Assembly (NCBI GenBank): GCA_905618915.1
Contig: CAJQTI010000050.1
Coordinates: 1 to 38,287 of the forward strand
Direction of reading: 5' to 3'
DNA from: an uncultured Candidatus Pelagibacter sp.
GTDB taxonomy: Bacteria; Pseudomonadota; Alphaproteobacteria; Pelagibacterales; Pelagibacteraceae
Length of the DNA stretch: 38,287 nt
Of the stretch, positions 16,431 to 21,972 are shown in pieces. Numbering within the stretch: the first letter of the stretch is position 1; every line of letters starts with the position of its first letter. The notes under the pieces were generated by a model. It worked only from the letters and a program-made list of their open reading frames with translations. It ran no database searches and was not told the DNA's origin. Made by a program: the position numbers and the translations under genes.

Positions 16431-16610
16431 TTAGTGCAAAACCTTATCTAAAATATTAACAATAACATAACGATGCTGATCATCACTTTCAACATCAAAC
16501 ACTATTTGTGGATCAATATCTCCCTCCACAGCATCTGCCATTAAACTTATATAATCACCTAACTCGTTATCTGTTGCATAATAATCAAATGTTTTTTTAA
16601 AAGTTATCAT
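16431..16610 (-). CDS. Acidic DRVLH-type small protein, paralog 3 of 3
   Basis: 59 codons, start ATG 16610 overlapping the previous gene's stop as TAATG, and its own TAA overlaps the next ATG the same way. The product (M-I-T-F-K-K-T-F-D-Y ...) ends V-I-V-N-I-L-D-K-V-L-H, aligned with the ends of the two preceding genes, and shares the K-T-F start and a central acidic D-P segment. It is the most diverged of the three. No signal peptide or membrane helix. Net charge is clearly negative. The overlapped stop-start pairs on both sides and the conserved end are strong evidence that it is real. Confidence 0.72.
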   Translation of the reverse strand: MITFKKTFDYYATDNELGDYISLMADAVEGDIDPQIVFDVESDDQHRYVIVNILDKVLH

Positions 16611-16783
16611 TAATGTAATACCCTATCCCAAACTTCAATTCTTATAAACTGCCAGCCATCATCTTGCTGAAATTCAAGATCATAGTAATCATCTGGGTCT
16701 AAAGTTTTGAGAACTAAATTCACATATGTGTCTATTCTTTCATGTGAGATTTTACCTCTAAAAGTTTTGACAAAAGTTTTCAT
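16610..16783 (-). CDS. Acidic DRVLH-type small protein, paralog 2 of 3
   Basis: 57 codons, start ATG 16783 overlapping the previous stop as TGATG. The product has G-K-I-S-H near residue 10, L-D-P-D-D-Y at 28-33, and the end I-E-V-W-D-R-V-L-H. Against paralog 1 it aligns without gaps over the full 57 residues (shared G-K-I-S, I-D, L-D-P-D-D, Q-F-I, D-R-V-L-H). It has a likely beta-strand rich C-terminal half (W-Q-F-I-R-I-E-V-W). The family is not known to me. The function is unknown; possibilities include antitoxin, inhibitor or an adaptor for the neighbouring membrane protein. Confidence 0.75.
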   Translation of the reverse strand: MKTFVKTFRGKISHERIDTYVNLVLKTLDPDDYYDLEFQQDDGWQFIRIEVWDRVLH

Positions 16784-16956
16784 CAATGAAGTACTCTATC
16801 TATAACGTTAACACTTATAAATTGATAATCTTCTTGAATATGCCATTCAATATAAACATCATCATCAGGGTCTAATGCTGCTCTAGTTTTATCAACAAAA
16901 TCATCAATTGCTTTGTATGATATTTTTCCTTCAAAGTATTTTTCAATTTTTTTCAT
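16783..16956 (-). CDS. Acidic DRVLH-type small protein, paralog 1 of 3
   Basis: 57 codons, start ATG 16956 overlapping the stop of the membrane-protein gene upstream as TAATG. The product runs M-K-K-I-E-K-Y-F-E-G-K-I-S-Y, then an amphipathic stretch, A-L-D-P-D-D-D-V-Y-I-E-W, and ends Y-Q-F-I-S-V-N-V-I-D-R-V-L-H. It is the best match to paralog 2. Predicted shape from pattern: one helix followed by two or three strands. No cysteine, no signal peptide. The three genes are in direct tandem, so they arose by duplication, and the sequence has diverged well beyond synonymous change, which argues that selection keeps the common end. Confidence 0.75.
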   Translation of the reverse strand: MKKIEKYFEGKISYKAIDDFVDKTRAALDPDDDVYIEWHIQEDYQFISVNVIDRVLH

Positions 16957-17246
16957 TAATCAAAACCTTTATCTAAATCAATTTTAGTAATTAAAAACTT
17001 CCATAGAAGCGCCAATAGAGCAAGTGTTGATGCACCCATAAATATTATAAAGAGTATTGATAGACCAACCTGAATAAAACCTCCAAAAAGACCCAATGAG
17101 TTTGCCCAATCAAAACTATGAACTTCTGTGAAAAAAGAGATGAAACCATCAAGATTTTGATTTTTTGAAATGAAATGATACGCAAAATACAAACTGTTTC
17201 CCCAAAAATATAAAAAAAATGTTTTTGTTATTATATTTATAATCAT
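16956..17246 (-). CDS. Small two-helix membrane protein, unknown function
   Basis: 96 residues from ATG 17246. A hydrophobic stretch at about 5-28 and a longer one at about 55-88 (F-I-Q-V-G-L-S-I-L-F-I-I-F-M-G-A-S-T-L-A-L) flank an acidic, aromatic loop (F-T-E-V-H-S-F-D-W). The tail I-D-L-D-K-G-F-D is acidic. It lies 21 bases after signal-peptide repeat B and its TAA overlaps the start of DRVLH paralog 1, so it heads the DRVLH subset of the run. I do not recognise a family. Confidence 0.65.
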   Translation of the reverse strand: MIINIITKTFFLYFWGNSLYFAYHFISKNQNLDGFISFFTEVHSFDWANSLGLFGGFIQVGLSILFIIFMGASTLALLALLWKFLITKIDLDKGFD

Positions 17247-17267
17247 TAGTTAAATTATAATTTCTGC

Positions 17268-17324
17268 TTAAACATTACCACCTAACAACAAACCCAGAAC
17301 CACGATCCCTAAAATCTTTTTCAT
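17268..17324 (-). repeat. Signal-peptide repeat, copy B (complete 18-codon micro-ORF)
   Basis: On the minus strand, ATG 17324 opens M-K-K-I-L-G-I-V-V-L-G-L-L-L-G-G-N-V then TAA at 17270-17268. This is a lipoprotein-like signal peptide with G-G-N where L-S-G-C would be, and it stops at once. The ATG lies one base after the stop of the DUF4177-like gene. The 34-base core (17291-17324) differs from copy A at 2 positions by eye. Confidence 0.75.
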
Positions 17325-17325
17325 T

Positions 17326-17538
17326 TTAACTTCTCTTTTGAAAATATTCTCTTTTGAAAATATATTTAATACCGTTGTTTGGGCGTGTATCAATCGTAAC
17401 AAGCTCCCACCCTTTTTTTCCATATTGATTTAACATTTTTTCTCTAGCTTCTTCAAAATGTATATGGGGGAAATCACTTTTAGTTAGATCAGGTTCAATC
17501 ACAGCAGCATCTAATATTTTATATTCAAATCTTTTCAT
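17326..17538 (-). CDS. DUF4177-like small protein
   Basis: 70 residues. The family pattern is an initial beta strand (F-E-Y-K-I-L-D-A), a helix, then L-N-Q-Y-G-K-K-G-W-E-L-V-T-I-D and a final Y-I-F-K-R strand; all are visible. DUF4177 proteins are short, widespread in bacteria and have no assigned function. The start ATG overlaps the stop of the HD-domain gene as ATGA (17538-17535), so the two are translationally coupled. It ends one base before the ATG of signal-peptide repeat B. Confidence 0.8.
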   Translation of the reverse strand: MKRFEYKILDAAVIEPDLTKSDFPHIHFEEAREKMLNQYGKKGWELVTIDTRPNNGIKYIFKREYFQKRS

Positions 17539-18119
17539 TTAGATGAGGCTCTCTTAATTTCTTTAACTACCATTAAATAATTATCTTTAAGCACTTTATG
17601 ACCCTTTAGGTGTTTTGAAAACTCTTTGTATAAACTCTCATAGTACCAGGCAACTTGTTTTGGTGTTGCTGTAAATCTTTTCCAAATCTTCTTACCTACT
17701 CTTTTATGATCACTAACAATGCAAGTACCGTTATGTAATTTATCACAAAGGGACACAAACATAGAAGATTGGCCTTTCTTTTTAATATCAGAAATATATT
17801 TTTTCTTTCTAGCTAGCCAAGGTGGTTTAGGAACAACAATAGTATCACTACACTCATCAACTATTTTGGCAACTTTACTACCAAATAACTTTCTAATTTT
17901 GATTAAGGTTTTTATTCCTCCCTGATCTTCTACAGCATCATGTAATAAACCTCCAATAGCCTCATCGGTAGTACCACCATCTTCAATGACATTGTTACTA
18001 ACTGAAACTAAATGAGTAAAATAAGGAATTCCAGTTCCCTTACGGTTTTGTTTGATGTGTATCTTATAAGTAAAGTCTAAAGCTTTTTTGTATTTCTTTT
18101 TATCTATCTTTTTATTCAT
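17535..18119 (-). CDS. Small HD-domain phosphohydrolase, SpoT/MESH1-like (possible small alarmone hydrolase)
   Basis: 194 residues made of a single HD domain. The metal site of RelA/SpoT-type hydrolases is readable: H36 (Y-F-T-H-L), H60-D61 with the following E64-D65 (L-L-H-D-A-V-E-D), and D126 (L-C-D-K-L-H-N). The H-D-x-x-E-D form is specific to the alarmone-hydrolase lineage, and there is no synthetase domain, so (p)ppGpp or a related nucleotide could be its substrate. The N-terminal K-I-D-K-K-K-Y and the G-T-G-I-P-Y-F-T-H stretch also fit. It is coupled to the DUF4177-like gene and sits in an island of small unknowns, where such enzymes can act as stress or defence modules; that role is inference. 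Confidence 0.75.
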   Translation of the reverse strand: MNKKIDKKKYKKALDFTYKIHIKQNRKGTGIPYFTHLVSVSNNVIEDGGTTDEAIGGLLHDAVEDQGGIKTLIKIRKLFGSKVAKIVDECSDTIVVPKPPWLARKKKYISDIKKKGQSSMFVSLCDKLHNGTCIVSDHKRVGKKIWKRFTATPKQVAWYYESLYKEFSKHLKGHKVLKDNYLMVVKEIKRASSK

Positions 18120-18134
18120 TATTTATGGATTTCT

Positions 18135-18452
18135 TTATCCTATATTTTTTTTAATCTTAAAGAAACCATATATGTAGATTCCTGAAGTTATGAAGTTAAT
18201 CGGTATCCATAATTCTCTACTTAATTTAACTGGGATAATCGGATTATATAAAATTAAAATCAATCCAAATAAAATTATAATTTCATTAATACCACCTGCA
18301 TTTTTATAGCTATGATAAATTATTATGCCTGCTGTAATGCTTATTATTAAACGAAGAAGTGTATAGAAGCCGTAAGGAAAAGAAATTAAGGGTGCAAGTA
18401 CTAATAAGACTGCTGGTATTAAAAGAAAAAGAGCGATTGAGTTTTTATTCAT
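18135..18452 (-). CDS. Small four-helix membrane protein (DUF6804-like)
   Basis: 105 residues with four hydrophobic segments and short loops. The sequence P-Y-G-F-Y-T-L-L-R followed by I-L-I-L-Y-N-P-I-I-P-V-K-L-S-R-E-L-W-I-P-I-N resembles the small membrane family I associate with DUF6804; the family label is from memory. I choose ATG 18452, which overlaps the stop of the MGLFD gene by 8 bases; a TTG 9 bases earlier is less likely. Function unknown. It is followed 15 bases later by the HD-domain gene. Confidence 0.65.
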   Translation of the reverse strand: MNKNSIALFLLIPAVLLVLAPLISFPYGFYTLLRLIISITAGIIIYHSYKNAGGINEIIILFGLILILYNPIIPVKLSRELWIPINFITSGIYIYGFFKIKKNIG

Positions 18453-18783
18453 TATCGTCAATTTTAAAACTTATTGGAGTATACTCTTCTTCAAAAGACT
18501 TACCCATATAATTAAAATGTTCATTGTAAGATTTAACACATTCTTTTTTTAAATCCTTAAGTGCAAGAAAAGTTTGACCATCAAGTTTACCTTCAGATCT
18601 GTGAATACTTTGTATTTGATCAAGTATCTCTCTTTTGTTTTTTAACAATGGCATAAGATCTTTTTTCGAACCTTCTGACAGCGCTATTGAATAATGAAGA
18701 AAACCATCACATTGACCCATCATTTTTTTAACTTCTTTATGTAATGTTTTGCTATTACCATAAAAAAAATCAAATAATCCCAT
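18445..18783 (-). CDS. MGLFD-type small protein 2, unknown function
   Basis: 112 residues starting M-G-L-F-D-F-F-Y-G-N-S-K-T, like the gene at 15564-15932. The rest is a charged helical domain with one Cys in M-M-G-Q-C-D-G-F and another in L-K-K-E-C-V-K, ending in an acidic D-D-N-E. No membrane segment. The start codon lies inside the repeat unit shared with copies C and E, so part of its own 5' end is repeat DNA. It lies after the lipoprotein gene and signal-peptide repeat C. Confidence 0.65.
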   Translation of the reverse strand: MGLFDFFYGNSKTLHKEVKKMMGQCDGFLHYSIALSEGSKKDLMPLLKNKREILDQIQSIHRSEGKLDGQTFLALKDLKKECVKSYNEHFNYMGKSFEEEYTPISFKIDDNE

Positions 18784-18829
18784 ATTAAATCCTATAACCC
18801 AGAACCATGATCCCTAAAAGTTTTTTTAT
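18758..18829 (-). repeat. Signal-peptide repeat, copy C, continuing into the MGLFD start
   Basis: About 72 bases. The upstream part is the signal-peptide repeat with its ATG changed to ATA, directly at the TGA of the lipoprotein gene; the downstream part includes the ATG and first codons of MGLFD protein 2. It matches copy E over the whole length with roughly nine in ten bases the same by eye, and matches copy A over 49 bases. Confidence 0.8.
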
Positions 18830-19308
18830 CAAAATCCTAATGGGCAAATTTCTGCAGCACCAATTGTTTTAGTGTTTAAGCTGCCTAATTGATTGTAATA
18901 ACAAATCTTGTTCATTCCTGATCTTACATCAAAACTATAAAAGTTATAAGGCTGTTGGCTTTGAGTAGATCCTGTGGTGCCTGTACCTCCACTTAAAAGA
19001 GATAATCCTAACAGCATTTGATTGAAGCTAGCTTGCTTTTCACTTTCAGTCCATTCTCTAGTGTATACTTTTGTTAATTTATTATTTTCAAACACCTCAT
19101 ATCTATTTGATTGAGATTGCGAACCATCGGGACAGGTATAAACTTTTATACTTCCTTCAGCACTGACAAGCTTTGGTTTTACTAATGAAACTTTTTTACA
19201 TGCAGTGGCATAGTCAGAGAAATTAGTTCCAAGATTAAGAGCACTTTGATTAATCGCACATCCACTTAACAATAAACCCAGAACTATGACTACTAAAATC
19301 CTTTTCAT
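18829..19308 (-). CDS. Lipoprotein, unknown function
   Basis: I take ATG 19308 as start (an ATG 6 bases earlier only adds M-L). The signal peptide M-K-R-I-L-V-V-I-V-L-G-L-L-L-S-G-C has a clear lipobox with C17, so the mature protein (about 143 residues) is lipid-anchored in the cell envelope. It contains three further Cys (in Y-A-T-A-C-K-K, V-Y-T-C-P-D-G-S and the C-terminal pair in K-I-C-Y and E-I-C-P), a G-T-G-T-T-G-S-T linker and a Q-P-Y-N-F-Y-S-F segment. This is the only copy of the island's signal-peptide repeat still fused to a protein. I do not recognise the mature domain. Confidence 0.75.
   Translation of the reverse strand: MKRILVVIVLGLLLSGCAINQSALNLGTNFSDYATACKKVSLVKPKLVSAEGSIKVYTCPDGSQSQSNRYEVFENNKLTKVYTREWTESEKQASFNQMLLGLSLLSGGTGTTGSTQSQQPYNFYSFDVRSGMNKICYYNQLGSLNTKTIGAAEICPLGF
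19275..19308 (-). repeat. Signal-peptide repeat, copy D (functional, in the lipoprotein gene)
   Basis: 34 bases that align with the 34-base core of copy B with about 6 differences. Here the repeat encodes residues 1-11 of an intact lipoprotein signal peptide and is in frame. It is the most diverged copy at DNA level and probably represents the ancestral use of the sequence. Confidence 0.65.
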
Positions 19309-19498
19309 TAACAAACCCTACCAAATCTCTAATCAGGTGTCTAGGTGATGGAAAAACAGCACCTCCAGGTTCTAGTTTGTCACCTAGTTTACCCTAGGTC
19401 TTACTAGTTATATGGGGCTTTATTTTTAAAGAAATTTATTTTAAAAATCTAAAATTACTACTCTTGCACCAAATGCCTAGATAAATTAAACTTGCAAT
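19309..19498. promoter_or_regulatory. Divergent intergenic region with phased CTAG cluster and inverted repeat
   Basis: 190 bases between the lipoprotein gene and the plus-strand 156-residue gene. CTAG occurs at 19341, 19372, 19384, 19394, 19404 and 19477; three of them are exactly 10 bases apart, one helical turn. An 8-base perfect inverted repeat (CTAGGTGA 19341-19348 with TCACCTAG 19380-19387) spans the first part. This looks like an operator region for one or both genes. No confident -35/-10 pair was found. Confidence 0.4.
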
Positions 19499-19969
19499 AT
19501 GAGCATCGTAGACAAAAAGTATTCAAACGTAGACAAGAAGACAGCAGAAATACTTGAAGAAGCTAAATTATTATTAGAGAAAGAGGAATACGAAGCTTCT
19601 AAACCAAGAGAAAAATCTATAGCCCGAGAATTAATGAATGCTGCGTATGGTAACGCATTTAAAACAATGTCCAAAGATCCTGATTTAACAGTTAGAAAAA
19701 TATGCTTAAAAGCTATTGAAGATAAATTTTTTGATACCTGTTTAGATACTTTGATTAAGGGACCTAAAAAAAGAGCTGCATTCGATAACAAAAGTCCAAA
19801 AACATCGACCGAGAAAACAGTTACACAAGATATTAAAACAAAAGGTCATTTTAAAAGATTCAAACTTATAGAGCAATATATCAAGATGGATATGAGTGGG
19901 ACTAAGACTTTATTAGATCCTGATTACAGACCTCACGGTGATAAAGTTGCCATAAAAAAAAACAAATAA
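19499..19969 (+). CDS. 156-residue soluble, highly charged protein, unknown function
   Basis: The only long plus-strand gene inside the island before 20.8 kb. The product begins M-S-I-V-D-K-K-Y-S-N-V-D-K-K and is helical and charged, with A-R-E-L-M-N-A-A-Y-G-N-A-F-K and L-T-V-R-K-I-C-L-K-A-I-E in the middle and a basic C-terminus. There is no signal peptide. Its last six codons and stop (A-I-K-K-N-K) lie on the antisense strand of repeat copy E, so the present C-terminus was made by joining to repeat DNA. I do not recognise it. Confidence 0.65.
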   Translation: MSIVDKKYSNVDKKTAEILEEAKLLLEKEEYEASKPREKSIARELMNAAYGNAFKTMSKDPDLTVRKICLKAIEDKFFDTCLDTLIKGPKKRAAFDNKSPKTSTEKTVTQDIKTKGHFKRFKLIEQYIKMDMSGTKTLLDPDYRPHGDKVAIKKNK

Positions 19970-20018
19970 TCCTGTATTAAATCCTAACCCAGAACCACGA
20001 TCTTTAAAGGTTTTTCAT
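19950..20018 (-). repeat. Signal-peptide repeat, copy E, with a ghost MGLFD start
   Basis: 69 bases homologous to copy C including the region of the MGLFD start, which is ruined here (ATG changed, giving T-G-L-F-V-F-F-Y-G-N). The signal-peptide part is frameshifted and stops after M-K-N-L. Its ATG (20018-20016) overlaps the stop of the upstream 50-residue gene as TAATG. The distal end overlaps the plus-strand gene ending at 19969. Confidence 0.78.
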
Positions 20019-20170
20019 TAATCTATAATCCCTGCTAAATTTTTAGCAGCCTTTTTTTTGGATCCTGCAGTTAATCCCTTGACATAGGCCGTTGCTATTC
20101 TTTCTGGATTTTTAATATTTCTTTTTTTGAATTTTTTTAATAAATCTTTGTAGTTAGGTTTTCTAGGCAT
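20018..20170 (-). CDS. 50-residue basic small protein, unknown function
   Basis: ATG 20170 overlaps the stop of the upstream membrane-protein gene as TAATG. The product, M-P-R-K-P-N-Y-K-D-L-L-K-K-F-K-K-R followed by A-T-A-Y-V-K-G-L-T-A-G-S-K-K-K-A-A, is strongly basic and helical with no membrane segment. Its TAA overlaps the ATG of repeat copy E. Nucleic-acid binding would suit the charge but is a guess. Confidence 0.6.
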   Translation of the reverse strand: MPRKPNYKDLLKKFKKRNIKNPERIATAYVKGLTAGSKKKAAKNLAGIID

Positions 20171-20571
20171 TACTTCGGAGCTTTTTTTGTAATGGGTTTT
20201 TCGAAATCCTCTGTCATATCAGCAATCAGTGGTCGAAAGAAACTTGTAGCAATAATTATGAGTGCAGAAATTATTAGTAAAGCATCAAACTTAACTACAT
20301 CTACAATAACTCTTGTAGTGCCTAAAATAACATGAACTAGCATTGTTAAAAACATTGCACCTAGCCATAAATATATTACTGAAAATTTATATGGTTTAGC
20401 TACTAATCCAGCACCTAACAAAGCACCTAGTATAAGAATAATAGGATCAGTTCCGATAGCCATTAAACCACCCAAGAATGAACCAATGAAAACTATGTTA
20501 GCTATATAACCAACAGACAGAACTAAAATATTTGTGACCATGATTAGGTAGGAGAAATATAATAAGACCAT
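20170..20571 (-). CDS. Four-helix membrane protein, unknown function
   Basis: 133 residues from ATG 20571. Four or five hydrophobic segments cover nearly the whole chain, with G-S-F-L-G-G-L-M-A-I-G-T-D-P-I-I-L-I-L-G-A-L-L-G-A-G-L in the middle and a charged cytoplasmic tail (D-M-T-E-D-F-E-K-P-I-T-K-K). A start at the internal Met 11 (20541) is also possible. It is coupled to the 50-residue gene and lies 5 bases after the 54-residue gene. I do not recognise the family. Confidence 0.62.
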   Translation of the reverse strand: MVLLYFSYLIMVTNILVLSVGYIANIVFIGSFLGGLMAIGTDPIILILGALLGAGLVAKPYKFSVIYLWLGAMFLTMLVHVILGTTRVIVDVVKFDALLIISALIIIATSFFRPLIADMTEDFEKPITKKAPK

Positions 20572-20576
20572 TGAAT

Positions 20577-20741
20577 TTAAAAATTGATTAATAAAACTAT
20601 TATAGCGATAATTATTAACACAGCACTCACAATAATATAATTCAGCCTAATATTAAATTTTTTGAACACTATTTCAGTAATTTTTTCCCAGAATACTACA
20701 ATGAAGAGGACAATTATAGCTGGCAGAATAAATTTAATCAT
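20577..20741 (-). CDS. 54-residue two-helix membrane protein
   Basis: ATG 20741 to TAA 20577. Two hydrophobic helices (about 2-18 and 34-53) are joined by a basic loop (E-K-I-T-E-I-V-F-K-K-F-N-I-R), giving a small hairpin membrane protein. It stands first in a three-gene minus-strand set with the four-helix protein and the 50-residue basic protein. Unknown family. The fit to hydrophobic hairpin geometry and tight spacing support it. Confidence 0.55.
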   Translation of the reverse strand: MIKFILPAIIVLFIVVFWEKITEIVFKKFNIRLNYIIVSAVLIIIAIIVLLINF

Positions 20742-20832
20742 TAACTAAGACCATAACAAAACTTTCTAGTGGATAAAACAGTTAAAATTAATCTTTACTG
20801 TAAAAAATATTATAAAAATCCATTACAAATTT

Positions 20833-21030
20833 ATGTCTTGGTCCAGAGGTCACTCATCACTTACAGAAAATTCCACAACACCTGTTGTTGATCGCTGCAT
20901 TAATTGCGGAGATCATGAGGAGGTTCAAACTACAATTACAATGGAGTTTGGAGAGGGCAATTACAACACAGGACCTATTTGTAGGAGGTGTTATTCAAGC
21001 TGCAAAGGCCCAAGGATCGCTGAATTCTAA
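20833..21030 (+). CDS. 65-residue zinc-ribbon-like protein
   Basis: Two metal-binding knuckles are visible: C22-x-x-C25 (C-I-N-C-G-D) and C50-x-x-C53 (C-R-R-C), with an extra C57. The segment between them (V-Q-T-T-I-T-M-E-F-G-E-G) suits the beta hairpin of a zinc ribbon. Such small proteins bind nucleic acid or act as adaptors; partner and role cannot be told here. It stands alone, with 91 bases upstream and 53 downstream before the next small gene. Confidence 0.6.
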   Translation: MSWSRGHSSLTENSTTPVVDRCINCGDHEEVQTTITMEFGEGNYNTGPICRRCYSSCKGPRIAEF

Positions 21031-21083
21031 CTAGCGACTATCCTGCATATAGCCACTCAATTTAAGATTTAGTAGAGTTTATA

Positions 21084-21260
21084 ATGGCAACATTAGATGG
21101 AATTATTGAACCAATATATTTTTTGATTACCTCAATATCATTTATATTATTAAGTGTAATCCAATATAAAAAATTTGGGAAAACCAGGGAAACAAAATAT
21201 CTCGCAGGTTTGTCAATTTTTTTCTTATGTAGTTACATTGCTATAATTTTAAAAAATTAG
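21084..21260 (+). CDS. 58-residue two-helix membrane protein
   Basis: ATG 21084 to TAG 21258-21260. Helix 1 is about residues 7-27 and helix 2 about 40-56, with a basic loop K-K-F-G-K-T-R-E-T-K-Y between them. No recognised family. A possible weak promoter or ribosome site (AGAG) lies 8 bases upstream. It is probably the last island gene before the conserved tesA cluster. Confidence 0.5.
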   Translation: MATLDGIIEPIYFLITSISFILLSVIQYKKFGKTRETKYLAGLSIFFLCSYIAIILKN

Positions 21261-21348
21261 ATTCGGCAAAAAAATAAAATAAATAGTCATTAGCTTATAG
21301 ATTTAATTTTATTTTTAAGAGCAGTTGATTGTATTCAAAAACATTTTT

Positions 21349-21972
21349 TTACGGTATACTTTTTTTTATAAAACTGATGATACTTTTTGTAAGTGTATCA
21401 CTTATAATTATAGTTCCTTTGTCATTTGGGTGCATACCGTCATCTTGGTTAAGCTCAGGTTTTAAAGCTACACCCTCTAATAAAAAAGGTATTAAATTTA
21501 GATCATATTTTTTAGCTAAATTTGAATAAATATTATCAAACTTTTTTTTATAACTAATTCCATGAGTTGTAGGAGCAATCATACCTGCTAAAATTATTTC
21601 TATATTTTTTTTCTTTGCTGTTTGAATAATTTTTTCTAAATTTTTTTCAGTCTCAATGGGGCTTATTCCTCTTAGCATGTCATTAGCACCCAACCCTAAG
21701 ATCATCAGATCAATATCAGGTTGAGATAAAGACCACTGAGATCGGTTTAATCCTCCAGCAGATGTACTTCCAGATACACTTCCATCAATAACCTCAACGT
21801 TAAAACCACTGTCATTAAGATTATTTTGAAGAACAATGGCTAAATGTTTTTCCTGTGGAAGGCCATAACCAGCCATCAAGCTATCACCAAATAAGATAAT
21901 ATTCTCTATAGCATTGACATTTAAAGTCACTAGACAGAAGGCAATAATTTTAATAATAAATCTTTGAATCAT
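21349..21972 (-). CDS. tesA: TesA-like SGNH esterase/lysophospholipase (arylesterase)
   Basis: Exported SGNH hydrolase of about 207 residues. I set the start at ATG 21972, which gives a signal peptide (M-I-Q-R-F-I-I-K ... N-V-N-A); the longer frame to 22125 lies inside the ABC gene on the other strand. The four blocks are present: G-D-S (S31), G-S-T-S-A-G-G, G-A-N-D, and D-G-M-H-P-N-D. TesA-type enzymes hydrolyse acyl-CoA thioesters, lysophospholipids and aryl esters in the periplasm. It is divergent from ybbA with the two ATG codons sharing the palindrome CATG (21970-21973), and the same tesA/ybbA-ybbP order is known from E. coli. Confidence 0.9.
   Translation of the reverse strand: MIQRFIIKIIAFCLVTLNVNAIENIILFGDSLMAGYGLPQEKHLAIVLQNNLNDSGFNVEVIDGSVSGSTSAGGLNRSQWSLSQPDIDLMILGLGANDMLRGISPIETEKNLEKIIQTAKKKNIEIILAGMIAPTTHGISYKKKFDNIYSNLAKKYDLNLIPFLLEGVALKPELNQDDGMHPNDKGTIIISDTLTKSIISFIKKSIP

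Noticed and set aside
19486-19791. 101-residue minus-strand ORF
   Set aside because: Antisense of the 156-residue plus-strand gene, whose charged helical composition is the more protein-like reading.
15095-20018. CRISPR array or IS elements explaining the repeats
   Set aside because: Copies are unevenly spaced, coding, in one orientation, with no spacers, cas genes, transposase or terminal inverted repeats.
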